From Prochilodus magdalenae (Eukaryota > Chordata > Actinopteri > Characiformes > Prochilodontidae), in assembly GCA_024036415.1 (NCBI GenBank), contig JAMWET010000947.1, positions 680,001 through 744,000 of the forward strand: DNA of 64,000 nucleotides, in the 5' to 3' direction. Position 1 is the stretch's first letter. The number at the start of each line of letters is the position of its first letter. The translations under genes were made by a program, and so were the position numbers. A model generated the notes under the pieces. The model was not told the DNA's origin. It saw nothing but the letters and a program-made list of their open reading frames with translations, and searched no databases. Shown in pieces: positions 27,289 through 39,349 of this stretch.

Positions 27289-27349
27289 TATATCACTTTA
27301 GGTGAGAATAAATGTTGGTATGGAGGTACTTTTGCAGTATTAAGATTAT
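27176..27349. repeat. 174-bp near-perfect palindrome with TA core
   Basis: Bases 27176-27230 are exactly complementary, in inverted order, to 27295-27349 (55 of 55). The 64 bases between are TA repeats that continue the dyad with a single mismatched pair (27240 against 27285). The whole unit is therefore one 87-bp-arm palindrome centred at 27262/27263. No coding content or obvious target duplication was found. It could extrude as a cruciform and is the type of sequence called a palindromic AT-rich repeat. Confidence 0.95.
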
Positions 27350-30044
27350 ATATATAAAATTTATATTTTTGAACAGTTCCAGACCAGCTTTGGTCTCGGG
27401 TTTAAAATGAATATCTTAAATGCTTTTGGTCTGGTTTTGAAAGACAGTGTCTAAGGAATAAATTAATAAGTGGTTGTTCTGGGAACTGATGGATAAGTGA
27501 TTAATTTGCTTGGAGGAATGATAGCTGTATAGTGAAATCCATGCAGTTTATCAGAGTGTCGTAGCAGTACAACACATGTGCTATGGTCGGCTTTCCTGTT
27601 TTTGTTGAAGCAAATGGATTTGGTGGTATACGTCAGAGGACCGTTAAGAAGACTTAAGATGAGCCATATGGGATCTGCTGAACAGAATGCAGAGTTTAGG
27701 ATATTTTTAGAGGATCCTAAGTAACGTCATTGGAGAATGATTCACTATGATTTACCCACCATGGATTTATTGGACAGAAAGGAGGTATCTTGAAACCATA
27801 GCAGTTTAAATAATGCTGCATAAATTAGTCATCATACATCTTTATTCTGCTTTCATCTGAAAGGTCCTGTAATCTAATTGGAAATTTGGCGGTTCCAATC
27901 CACCTAATTCCTTAGACAGATCATCAGAGGAACAAACACAGAGAATGAGGGAGGGCAGTGATCTGAATGGGTCTTTGAGACAGGTCTGTTTCTGTGAAGA
28001 ATTGTCCTTAAAGCAAAAGCATTGCCAGGACAGGCTTTTAAAGTCACCTGGAGCTAGCCTTCCAATTTTGGGTGTGAAGAAGCAAGCAAGTTTCAAACAC
28101 AAATCAGCCATTCTGTATAAAGGAATCAAAGAACCACAGAGGCATGACGAGGTGGGATTTATTGCTGTCAGTCAGGCCTTTTTCTGCCGTTCATGACGAA
28201 TGCCCCTAATCCAATTCAGGCCTCTCAATTCCACAGCAAAACTGCACCAACACCACAGATCCTTGCAGGAAGTAACAGCTGGAAGTGAAAATATTTACAG
28301 TTTGAGGGCACATAAGAGAAATTGGTTGACTGGGCGTCATTGTTACTGGTTATACAAATTGACCTGTTTATGGTCCACATCTGTATTTCCCCAATAGTTC
28401 AGTAAAAAAAAAAGTGCATATGTTTATATGTGCATATATTTGCACAGTATTCTCACTACAGAAAACAACATGTCATTTGACTAGAGTTGTATGAACCTTT
28501 GCATATGACTGCTATCAGATTTCTGGCACCCACTGTTCTTGCCTTTACCCAGTGCATGAAAACATACCCACTTTACATTCTGTTTGTTGCAATACAAACA
28601 TATAATCAAGGTACGAAATCCAAAGAGTCCTGGAAGGTCCTGGACCCCCTAATTAACCTCTTGGATTATTTGTAGTTCTACAGGGGGTTCCTGAAAATCA
28701 ATTTATTATCAAGTTTGTATGTAATGTTGTCCATTAGGGGAAAACAGAAGCTCAAATACACATTCATTGAACTGTCATTGATGAGTTTCCTTCACAAACA
28801 GTCAGTGAGCAGGTCTGCCTTATTGTGGCTCTGAAGCAAATTGATTCATCCAGTCCTTTATAACCCATCAATTGTAGCTATGCCCAGAACAATGCTGAAA
28901 AACTTATATACTTTACTTCTAAACCTTTACTACTATAAATACAGCATATTTGTACATCTCATACTCTGCCCGGTTTCCTAACAGATCAGTAGAAAGTATT
29001 GCAGCTCATTTCTTGAACTGAAGGCAAAAGAGGGGATGTGTAAGATCTCAGTTTATGTGTAAAAGACATCAGCGCTGCTATGGTGAGTGAGTAAGCAACC
29101 ATCCAACACTGGAGTCGCCAGCCAAAATGTGACCCTCTGAGTAGCAGGCGGTATTTCTCACACTGCATATGTTAGTGAAAGCTAACAACCGTGGAAAATA
29201 ATTGTGGAAGGCTACAATAATTGCTAACTAGTGAATGCAGTCACTGTGACAGGACTGTGTGTACACATTATCAGGTGGCCTTTTTACATTGAGTTCAGAC
29301 ACCAGAAACCCCCATCATACATATGTGTTTGAAGTGTCCTGGCACTGCCGCTGTATGGCTATGCATGTGTACTCCTACATGTGTGTTCAAGGGTGAGATT
29401 AGGGTTGGGCTTAATGCACTGGCATACCATGGGAATGTTACCATGGGGAGTTAAAGTGACAACCAAGGATGTGTATTTTTGTGTTTCTGTGTGTGTGGTT
29501 TTCTTTAGTACAACTGAGATCCGATATTGATCTGAACCAGAATCATCTAGAGTGATGTGCTCAATTTAGGCCTGTTCTTTCTGTATTGTCCCCCTCACTG
29601 TTTTCTGGAGAGCATTTTCGTCTAGAATTGTCCTTGGATGAATTGAAACATTCTCTTAAGCTCACTGAAAGTGAAGTGTGTGTGTGCGTGTGTGTGTGCG
29701 TGTGTGTGTGTACACTACAGGGGGAAAGTAGTATTGATTTCTGTGAGAGGGGCTAGATTGAGGAGCTCGCAGTGACATGTTCCACTCATTGATGGCCTGA
29801 TGGAAGCGCAGGTGAAGACAAGTGCTACATAACAACCAGCAGCATCCACACACACCTGCATTCACTCTCACACACGCATAGGTCACTTTGCTGCAATAAC
29901 ACATCAAGCCAGCAAGCTAAAGAGCCCCCTGCAACAGATATAATGGCTGCCATTTAGTCCGTACATGCAGAAAATGTCACACAGGCCCTGAAATTAGACA
30001 GTTGAGTTGTACAGTATAACCGAGTATAAACCAGTCCAAGTCAG
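27350..30044. other. Unique DNA, no gene recognised
   Basis: Contains a (TG)n run at 29678-29711. Frames on both strands around 27842-28196 and 28200-28675 overlap and carry no domain I know. Confidence 0.45.
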
Positions 30045-30385
30045 ACCATGGTGCCTCCACACACAGATTTGTTGGTCTTCTCCACCAAGACAAAAGCAGG
30101 ACTCATCACTGAAGATCACTCACTGCCATTCTTGAAATACAGGAGGTCTCAGCACTGTTGCAGTCTTTGTGAAGTTGGCATGGTGTTAAGGGCAGTCGTT
30201 GAAACAGTGCTGGCAGGATTACTCATGAAGGGCATCACTGCTCGCTGAATGTCCGGAATTGTGGCTGTTGGATCAGTCGGAGACAACAATAAGGCCCACC
30301 CTTGCTTATGTCAAATGCATGGCAGACCGCGACACTTTCACATGCCTCATAATATCAAACCAACCCAATCATTTTATGCAATGGT
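30045..30385 (-). pseudogene. Decayed Tc1-like transposase fragment
   Basis: The minus-strand translation near 30050-30130 gives VIFSDESCFCLGGEDQQICV followed by WRHHG. This is the Tc1-type block containing the second catalytic Asp (in SDES), here retained. Farther upstream on the same strand, sequence shared with 11450-11530 shows family identity with that remnant. Stops and frame changes interrupt the rest, and neither terminal repeat was found. Confidence 0.6.
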
Positions 30386-31880
30386 CAGCCCTTTCACAGG
30401 GGATGTTAATAGCTAGGTCCTTGGAAAACATCTGATGAAGAAGGGAAAGGATGATAGCAGTCCCTCTGTCCCCTTTTGGTATGTAACAAACATCCATTAG
30501 TGTATCCAATTGATCACAGTGGCCCTTGAGTGTCCCTTTACCCCTATCTGTTTGTGCAGAGAAATCACCAAACTCTGAATCTCCAGGATCACAGTTGGCA
30601 TCTCTGTGCTAGTCCTTCAGAGTGAATGCATTACGGTGTAATCAGATGCAATATACCCTTCCACATTAATATCCACATTTAAGAGCCTCCACAATGGTCT
30701 GGATTGTCCCTCAGCTTCTGTTTGGTCTGCTGTCATGGTGAATCGTTTTACAGCTCTTCCTGGATTGAGTATGACCAAACAGCAGGAGAGGGAGCTGCCA
30801 AGAAGCCTTCAGAGAGGACTGTGTCAGTCTGGCTTTAGTCACCATGTTACAGTACAGTTGAGTCCCATAGAGCATTCTGTCTGAAGCAACTGCCAGTGAC
30901 ACAGCCAATGTGCTTCCAGCACCCATGGATACTCCAGCTTCCCTGGTTGCCTCTGCCATTTTTCCTCTGATAGCTGGCTATGGGGATCCTGTGCACCCAG
31001 TGTCACCATGCCCTGGCCCTGTGGCTTCAGTTCTTTTTTCCTTTGGATTTGATTCCTTCTGGATACCCCCCACAAATTCTGCACCTCCAGCTCTGACAAT
31101 TCTATTTCCCCTGCCCAGTGGCTTTGTAAATGTCGTTGTCAGTGCTGACAGCACCATTTGGGAACCCCTGTTCTACCACAAAAGACTTTGCTCCCACTGC
31201 CTGGTGTCTGAGAGAGAACTGCTGAGCCATCAGCAAGGCCTATAGTGTTAGCTACACATCTGAATGGTGCTTCCCACAACAGGTGCTATCATGCCCCAAA
31301 CTATGGAGGCACTGCTGCTTGGGCCAACAAAGAAGATCTCCATCACTAAGGCTCTAGATATTCAGATATTCAATATAAGATGTTCCTGTCACTGTTGTCC
31401 TTTCTCCTCCAGTCACAATTGCTGCAGGTCCTGCATTTCCTATTCCTGTCAGTGCTCCCCACTTCCTACTAGTATCTGTCACTGATCCTGTTCCTCGGGC
31501 ATGTGTTGCTTGTGTCCCTGCCCTCCTGACTTCTATCACTGGCTCAACCCCTCCAGTCTCTGCCAACTGATCCAGAGCCTTACTTCTTTAGCATGTTGTT
31601 TTTAATAGCTTCCCACTCAGGCCAGGCCAGTCCCCTAAAGTCATGCTGTGGTGAGCTGGCTCCTTTGCGGTAGTGAATGCAATAACTTTTGCCCTGGCTT
31701 CTGTCACTTTCCTCAAAGCGTCTGTCATCCTTGACATTGGCCAAGTCTCTACCGTTTGCCTTTCCATTCTTACAGGCCAGGTTTCTCAGATCCTGCTTTG
31801 TCTGGTTCTGGCATTGCACTCCCTGCTAAGAATCACCTGCTCTTTGTTCTCATTCATGGCTCATCCAAGATCGGATTAGT
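30386..31880 (-). pseudogene. Unrecognised coding-like region, possibly a decayed gene copy
   Basis: GC-richer than its surroundings, with many overlapping open stretches and few stops. On the minus strand, frames of 60-86 residues follow one another (31819-31580, 31566-31354, 31099-30839, 30959-30711) and an open stretch continues to about 30386 containing IPKGDRGTAIILSLLHQMF. Frames rich in Asp-Arg or Ser-Asp dipeptides recur between 31380 and 31750. The succession of frames suggests one ancestral reading frame broken by indels, such as a retrocopy or an unknown mobile element. I do not recognise the parent. The plus strand is also open at 30910-31245, so the direction is not certain. Confidence 0.3.
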
Positions 31881-34828
31881 TTAACATGGTGAGGTGAGGT
31901 AATGTAGTTACTGCCATTACTTTTCAGTAAATTTAGTTCCATTCATAATCCATGTTTTTTTTTTTCAGACGGCATGCTCAAGGGTTGGGCAAATTTTACC
32001 CACAACAACCAAACATAGAAATAACGTCAGCCAATAATTATCCCATGTGAATTGCAAAGTCAGTAAATTGTCCATTATTTAGTCTGGAGTCTGGAGCCAC
32101 TCGAAGAAGCATTTACTTATATTATGTGGCCAAGATCAAGCCAAACTGTATCGGTAATTTATACCAAGATTTCTTATCCTGTGCAATTCACAAATACATT
32201 ACAGACATCCTGTGGTAGACTGACCCCACCTGCCCATACGAAACCTAGAACAAATTTCTTATTTAAGTGATTACCTTCCATTTCTGTATTTCTGCCGCCT
32301 TCATGCTTGGTACCTGAAGTTTTGTGGATTTGTCTTTCTGCCTCTGCTGCTTCATCATTCTTGGAAAAGCTTACTTGCACTCAGTCAGTCATGCACTGGA
32401 AGACTTTTTAAAAACATTTTTCTAGGCACTCATCTGACAGTCAAAGATGTTCCCATAATATTCCATTCATACATCAGCTCTGACATGTGCCACATGCCAG
32501 TTCACATTTCTTTTATGCTTTGTCTACTTTTATCTCGCTTGTGCTTTGCAGATGGATAGAGAATATGTTTCTAATAGCTCCTTTACATATTTATATAAAA
32601 AATGCATTCATGCTTAGGTTTAGCTATAGTTCTGAAAATCGCTCCTGTGCCATTCTTCTTTGGCCTGGATAGATTCCAAAAGTTTCTGTGATTTGTTTGC
32701 TCTCTAATGAAGCTGTTGCCACTTGTAAAGAATCTTATTTTGACCTTTATGCAGTCTAATTATGCTGACTAAGCAGATGAAACTGTGGTCTTGTGTTTCT
32801 GCTCATGCCTCCATGTTAAAAGCCACCTGTCATATTAACCATTTTGTTGATAGTTTATAGACTATAGCTGGACATGCATTATAATGCATTATAAGGGACA
32901 ATTCTGGTTCATAATGGCCTACTACTCTGTTGCATAGGATTGCAATATTGTAACATTGTAGGCGATAAGGCTGGATAGAAGTCCAAGTCCAAGAAATGAT
33001 TAGTTAAATCAATATCTATAGCAAAATAAATTCAACAACAATATGAAGGAAGCTGATTGGCAGTAGTTTAACATGGGCTATTTAATTCAACAGAGTCACA
33101 CTTTTGATCTGTGTTCAGCTTTACTGTCAAAACTCAAAATGAACAACAAAATGTAGTGTTCTAGCCAGGCTAGCCTTTTCTGCTTCCAGGCTATGCTAGA
33201 ACTCTTTACTGAAGGTAAAACAAAAACAAGCATCCACTTGTCCACCTTTAATATAAGAGTCAATTTACAAACAAACCCTAAAACCTTGCTTGCTGGCTTA
33301 CTGACCAGAAACACCAACATGCCTAACATAAATGGCCTCCCACCCCTTGTCCAGAAGCAACAACCCCACTGCCCACTAGTCCGTAAAACAGGAGTGCATT
33401 CCCTCCTCCTAAAGGACACTTGGATCCATTGGGCACCAAGCAAACTTCTTTTGTCCAAGCCACAAATAAGAGTGCATGGCAAACTACACTAGGACACTAG
33501 TCCAGAAAAAGAAAAGAACAAAGACAGAGCAGGAAAACCACGATATGGTAAAAAACATGGATGGTAGAATATATTTTACACATTCATCTGTAACTAAATC
33601 GGATTAATGTGTTTGAAAATAGAGACTTTTGAACAACGATTCCAAACTTTTGACTGTACATGCATTAATTTAGCATAAAGAAAGTAATCAAAATAAAACA
33701 GACAACCCAGCTCAGCTTAACGGGGTTTGAGTGTTGGCTGTAATTTGAGGAATGGCCAATGAAGCCGACATATATATGATGGATTGCGATGTCTTAGGGG
33801 AGCGTTCGCATAACATCATTCATTTAGGGGCTTTTGCAAAGAGAGTGTGTGTGTGTGACTGAATGACTGAATGACTGAAAGAGAAAGAGACACAGAGAGA
33901 GAGAGCGGGAGAGAGAGAGAGACTTCCTGGTTGTAATGAGTGGATGACCTCTGTAGGATCATATCCGTCTCTCCTTTAATTAGGTTCTAAATGTCAGGAT
34001 AAAAGTGTTTGTTGCACGAGTCACTGTTTATAAGGGTGTGTGTGTGTGTGTGTGTGTGTTGGTGTGGTGTCTGGTGTGCTTGACCCAAACAATAGTTAAA
34101 AGTTAGAATGGAGATGAAAGGCAAGCTCTTAAGGAAGGCTGCTTCAGACCACTCTCATACTCGATAGCCTCCTCTCTCACTGTGGCTCCTCCAGAATTAA
34201 TAATCTCACACAATCAACATTCCTGCGTCCTAACAATTCCTAATTAAAATGCCCTGTGTGTATGCGAGCATGTGTGTTCAAGCATTAAATGAACGGAAAG
34301 ATGAAATGAAATGGTTTAAACAGAGAGAAAAGCTGAGGAATTAAATGCCACTGATTAGGTCACCACTGTGGGATGCCTCGCATTTTAGTGGGCATATTAA
34401 CACACACCCACTTACTTACAATATGATGAAACAACTGAAGCCAAATGGACACTAGTGTATTTAATTTACTAAGTATTTAATCTGTATTCAAAATGTAAAC
34501 ATCCCCTCCGAATGGTTAAACATTCAAACCAATAAAACTGATGTGCTTTTAATTTGATGTGCGTTTTAAGTCATTAGATTAATAAGAAGTTAATAGATGG
34601 TGATTTGCACAATGATGGTTTTGTTAGGAACAGAACTGCATCATATTCTATTAAAATTTCTACACTTTGTATTGGTTATTGACCTCTCTGCTCTATATGT
34701 GTAATTCCACATATCATTTTGTAACATCAGTTGCACTATGGACCCCTTTCCTGAGCAGATGAATTATTTGATTGAGAGTGTAATAATTTACAGAGAGTGT
34801 TTTCTTATCAACCATTATCATCATAAGC
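31881..34828. other. Unique DNA with microsatellites and one transposon end
   Basis: The phrase CAAACTTTTGACTGTACA at about 33641-33658 is the outer end of a common fish DNA-transposon family, probably covering about 33560-33658. Short (GA)n at 33888-33922 and (TG)n at 34037-34060 are present, as is a three-fold ACTGAATG at 33858. The opposed frames at 33096-33492 have no recognisable domain. Confidence 0.4.
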
Positions 34829-35366
34829 TCACTGGACAGAAATTAGTCACCACTGAAAACATACATAATAGTATTTTAATACCTCCATTAGCACAAATAA
34901 CACGAATAGCATGGACTGATTTGATTTGGTATGGACTGGATGTAGGTGATATGATTGTTCAGATACTCTTGGATCAAAGGATTGTGCAGTTGGCCCAGAT
35001 TTGGTAGATGCCTTGCCTGGAACAATTCTGAGGGTAATTTTCTGTAGACTGGGATTTTTGCCACTGCTGGTGGTCCCGTATGACCTTACGCTTCCATACA
35101 CCTGCAGATTTGGCCACTTCCTTTACACTATGGCCTTTGGCACATCCAAATGCATTCACTGCTTTTTGCCAATCATTAACATCTGCTTTGCGACCCATTT
35201 TACACACATCCAATGAGACATTCACTGCACTGTCCCACCTCTCCTTAGTCTATGAATCCCGACACACACCCCAGATATTGTAAAACCCGGATCCTTGTGC
35301 AACGCTGTCTGCAGGATTCTGAAGTTACTACCACTGTAAACAGGGTGTATAATTTTCTGTAAACTT
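34829..35366 (-). mobile_element. Tc1-like element remnant, family B
   Basis: About 540 bp. The right-hand sequence (complement of 35310-35366) shares GTTTACAGTGGTAGTAACTT with the left part of the 13431 fragment, and the left-hand end CACTGGACAGAAATTAG matches the terminus there. The ends are therefore probably inverted repeats. The minus-strand frame from 35198 reads MGRKADVNDWQKAVNAFGC and continues with HSVKEVAKSAGVWKRKVIR. It resembles the N-terminal helix-turn-helix of Tc1-type transposases (MGRK.DL.DF-like start). No catalytic core remains. The boundary at 35366 is approximate. Confidence 0.5.
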
Positions 35367-36686
35367 CATAAATTTAAAGTTGATTGTGCTTTTAAAAACG
35401 AATCATTTAGCTAGACCCGTTTTTCGAGCCTATGTATGTCATAATGTACAGATCTATGACGTGGTCCAGTGGTTTATTTGTGTTTATTTATTTATTATAT
35501 TAACTTATTTAGTTATGTTATGAAAAGGTACAATATATACCCATTCTTTTTATTGTGCAATGCTGAAATTCATCTCTATGTTTAATTACAGTATACAGAA
35601 CACACATACATAGCTCATTAGCACCACTGGCAAAGCTGTGACTGCCTGTTCAGTCTAATGCTGCTCCATTGATCATCTCAAACAAAGGGAAATGTACTGC
35701 TGACCCTGAGGACCACCACTGCAAATTCAAGCACACAGCAAAGGCTCCAATAAGAAGACATGCAAATACTTCAGAGGCTCATGAAAAAGGGAAAGAATAA
35801 AAGATCACTTTCCAGCATCGCCAACAGTGCAAGCTTTCCTGATTCAGAGCTTATCTGACTGGATGAACTCGCACTGTAATTCAAAAAATGGCACATTGAA
35901 CTAAATCGGAAAGCAATTTCGCAACAGGAGGGTCATAATTACACATCCTGAAAGCAGCAACTCTAGGCTCATTACGCTTGCTTGAACAATTCAAGCTGTA
36001 GGATCAAGTGGACAACTCCTCAGGCAAACTCTGTTCCCTTCTTATTCAGACTGAAATGAATTATTGCATCAGATCAAAAATTAGCTCACTGTCAGTTAAT
36101 GCAGGGTCGTTTGCGACTGACAGTAATATTCATTTTGTAAACGTTAAATGGAGACTTATTACCTGCATTCGGTTTCCCTTAAAAGTGCACGTGTGCACAC
36201 ACAATCATAACACTGGTACATTCAGACACAAGCACGGAACACAGTTCTCTTCCCAGAACTCTTCATACATAACAATCAAAACCAAAGGATTTAATGACAT
36301 ACATTTTTTTTTTGTTCTATGTACTCAGAAAATGTTGTTCAAATATGAAATACAGGTTACTGGCAAACACGGCACTTCTTAATCTTCTTCCTCCACATTC
36401 CTTGTCCTCTAACTAGTTCCACAGTTTTTGAGATATCAACACCATTTCAACTTCATCTTGTTCTTGTATACAGCTATTCTATGTAGCAACAATAAAAAAA
36501 ATAAATCCTATATGCAATGAATAGGCTGGAAAAATACACACCCATCTACTGTATGTCTGCTGGACCAAGAGACAAATTCTATGTTGGTTCCATTGTTCTC
36601 CCAACAGTCCCCCAACCACTAATTAATTTTTGGCCCCACCCAAAACCCTATTGTTTCCTTTAACCTACAGCCACCAAACTGCATAT
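35367..36686. other. Unique DNA, no gene recognised
   Basis: The 124-residue frame at 36008-36382 lacks any domain I know. The next transposon starts directly at the right edge. Confidence 0.45.
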
Positions 36687-36710
36687 GGGCCATTCCACCG
36701 AATGGGTGCC
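36687..36710. repeat. Left terminal inverted repeat (24 bp)
   Basis: Identical to the complement of 40318-40341 at all 24 positions. It contains its own small dyad, CATTC-CACC-GAATG. Identity stops at the inner edge. Confidence 0.93.
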
Positions 36711-37721
36711 ATTTGCTTGTTGTAACTCTTCCAAAATAAACTTCATTTTAAATCTTTTTTCAACACAGAAACTGGCGTCCTATAAGGTGATAACACGCAA
36801 CAGATATTCAAATATTCAAAATGACTGTCTTGGTCAATCTCAGGGCAACTGTTTTTAAAAAATAATTACAAGGTCGTTCTAAGTCAGAAGATGGTTGCAT
36901 TTTTCTCAGTCCTGTGTCGGTGTACCATAAAACTTCATGTGTTATTTAAAAAGCGATATGATTTTAAAAGCATAATTGTCAAAGAATTATTTTGTTTTCA
37001 CTCAAGAAAGTAGGAGGGGGTGTTGATTTGGAGAAAATGGTTGTGGGTACAGATATGTTCAAATAATTGATATTAGTGACCTAAAAATCACTATAGATGC
37101 AGGCAAGTTGGTATTGTTCTAAAAAGTAAAAAAGTCTTTTTTTCTTTCTAAAGGAACCCTAACCTAAGTTTTTTTTTTTTTTTTAGTCATATAATTTATT
37201 CCCATAACTGGATAAATAAGGACCAAACATAACTAAGATATGAAAATGGTTATCTTTATTTTTACAAAAAACAATTAGTAACAGGAATGAACACTGGATA
37301 ACAGGAATGAGCACAAGGTAATGTGTGTTCTGTACGTGTGTGTATGTGAGGGTGCATGTAAGTGTTTGTGTATATGTGTGTGTGATTGTGCATGGCTTAA
37401 GTGTGTGCTTGTTCAATGTGTGGTGTAAGAATTTCTGTGTTATGGTTTTGTACGACAGAGAGAGGGAATATAGGAGGGTGCGTGAGTGTGTCTCTCTCTC
37501 CTCCCCTGCAGCATGCGGGGGTGGGTATTTGTGGCTTCCTGCACATTGTGGGTTCTCTCCATCTTGCTTTGAGTACCAGTACCTAAATTAACTTGAGAAT
37601 ATTCTTACTTCTCTACAAACGACTAAATGTTTCAGTTGCAAACACTACATGCATGGTCAGGCGTGTTTGAGCTAGAAACTGCATTAAATTCTTGAAAAAC
37701 CAAACTCGGCCTGACCTTTTT

Positions 37722-39349
37722 CTAAAAAGCCTTCTCTAGTTTGGCCCAGACTTCTTTCTCAATCTCCATGTGACGACCTGTGACTGGCCTTGAGGTGGAA
37801 TGATACACACAATGTCCTCAAACAGATACCAAAAGGATGTCTTCCCGGGCTGGCCAGAAAATCTGTTGACCCCCAATCTTCTGCATACAGCGTGACCTCA
37901 ACATGGTGTTTTCACTGTATCTGTGATGACACCAGGGTACAGGTCACCATCGTACTTCAGCACACACCATTTGCCCACAAACTTCAGGACTTTGCCACCA
38001 CTGAACTTCCTTGGCTGTGGGAGCCACAGGAGCTGTCTGTTGATTAGACTGAATGTGAAAATGCTTTTGCATTAAAGCACTCACAGTTCATATTTTGCGT
38101 CATCATGCACAAGCAGGGCTGACGTCCCTGTACGTTAGTTCTCCATGGGCTAGAGTCACTGCCTGATTTGGCATCCTCATAGTGAATGGATATGGTGGCA
38201 GATCACTGGGCATCTCCGAAAACAGCTTTTATCAAACTACTTCCTCACTGACAAAAAACAACTTGATGTTGTTTCTGTCTTTTGCAATACGGCAAACAAC
38301 TCTGTGGCATCAGGAATGTCAGTCCCTTTGCTTGACCTGACTGTCAGCCTCCTCTTCAGGGCCCCTCCCACACAATCTGGAGCACCCTTCCCATGGCTCG
38401 CCTCTCAAAAAAAGTTCCATGTCCCAGCAGTGAAATCCTCGTCTGAACAGCTCCGTACAAAACATGAAAATGAAAAATTTCCCTCGCTGTTTATACTGAG
38501 TACAAGGGCCATCACTGTAAAAATGGATCACAGAGACATATGGATATGCACTCTGCACGTAATCAAGCACTGGTGACAAGTACTGCCAGATTGCTGGTGG
38601 GCCCTTTTGTCTTGAGGAGGACACTGTGCAGAAGGAGATCGAGCAGGAAGCTGCATGCACATAAAGCACACCTGTGTGCAATGTTGCCTGCTGATGTGAT
38701 GCTCCGAAGTGGACAGCCTGTATTTCTGCACTATACTTACAGACGTAATTTTCGGAAAAGTCAACATGAATTAAGCATTCATGTGCTTTTAAGCTTGTCT
38801 CAGTGCCCTGTAGTGGCTAAACTGATTCTTGATGTTATAAGTGTGTCTCTTAAACCTATGCAGCAGAAGGTTCAGCTTTTCCAGCAGCTCTTCTTGTGTG
38901 TTTAACATCTGGTTATTACACAATACTTTTTATTATTTATTACAGTGTAGCAAACACACACACGCCCTAATGCCCCCCTTGAACTTTTTCTTTGACACTT
39001 GATGCATTTCATAAACTAAAGGTAGACCTGGAAGTGCTTGGCTGTGGATCGTACACTGTGCATTGGTGATAGCTGGGGGCTGTGTGGTAGGGAGTGATGA
39101 GTTGTTGTAGAGCTTTTTTCCTGTCCATTGATCCCTATGTAAGTCTCCCTCCAGTTTCTGCGACGCCTGCGCTTTCCTCTCTCACTGAGGTCATTGATGG
39201 TTTTCTTCCTGCCTGACTCTAGGTCCCTCCTGTATTTATCCTGTTCCTTCCTCTAAATATTTCGCTCTCTCTTCTGGGGTCACATCGCGCCGAGCACGAT
39301 AGCGCCGCTGCTTTTCATGCAAGCACTTAGTGGTGGATGGCCTCCCTGT
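37722..39349 (-). pseudogene. Frameshifted DDE transposase of the 3.66-kb transposon
   Basis: Read right to left. The N-terminal block KQRRYRARRDVTPEERAKYL (about 39330-39250) is followed, after a one-base shift, by KYRRDLESGRKKTINDLSER and a basic RRRRRNWR, probably a DNA-binding region. The catalytic block follows. HVDFSENYVCK carries a candidate first Asp at codon 38762-38760, and YSDGPCTQY a candidate second Asp at 38513-38511. At about 38406 FFE is disrupted by an extra T, after which another frame gives ASHGKGAPD and GGALKRR. The Asp-to-Glu spacing is about 34 residues. A C-terminal block GKWCVLKYDGDLYPGVI (about 37979-37929) precedes a relic stop at 37724. At least three indels separate these blocks. 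Introns cannot be excluded in the degraded 38800-39120 part. The catalytic reading is an inference from conserved acidic motifs. Confidence 0.7.

Noticed and set aside
33096..33492. Opposed 128- and 99-residue frames
   Set aside because: No domain, no codon bias and no splice context. Probably chance in a stop-poor stretch.
38304..38576. Plus-strand 90-residue frame in the 3.66-kb transposon
   Set aside because: It lies antisense to the transposase catalytic block, which has the recognisable motifs.
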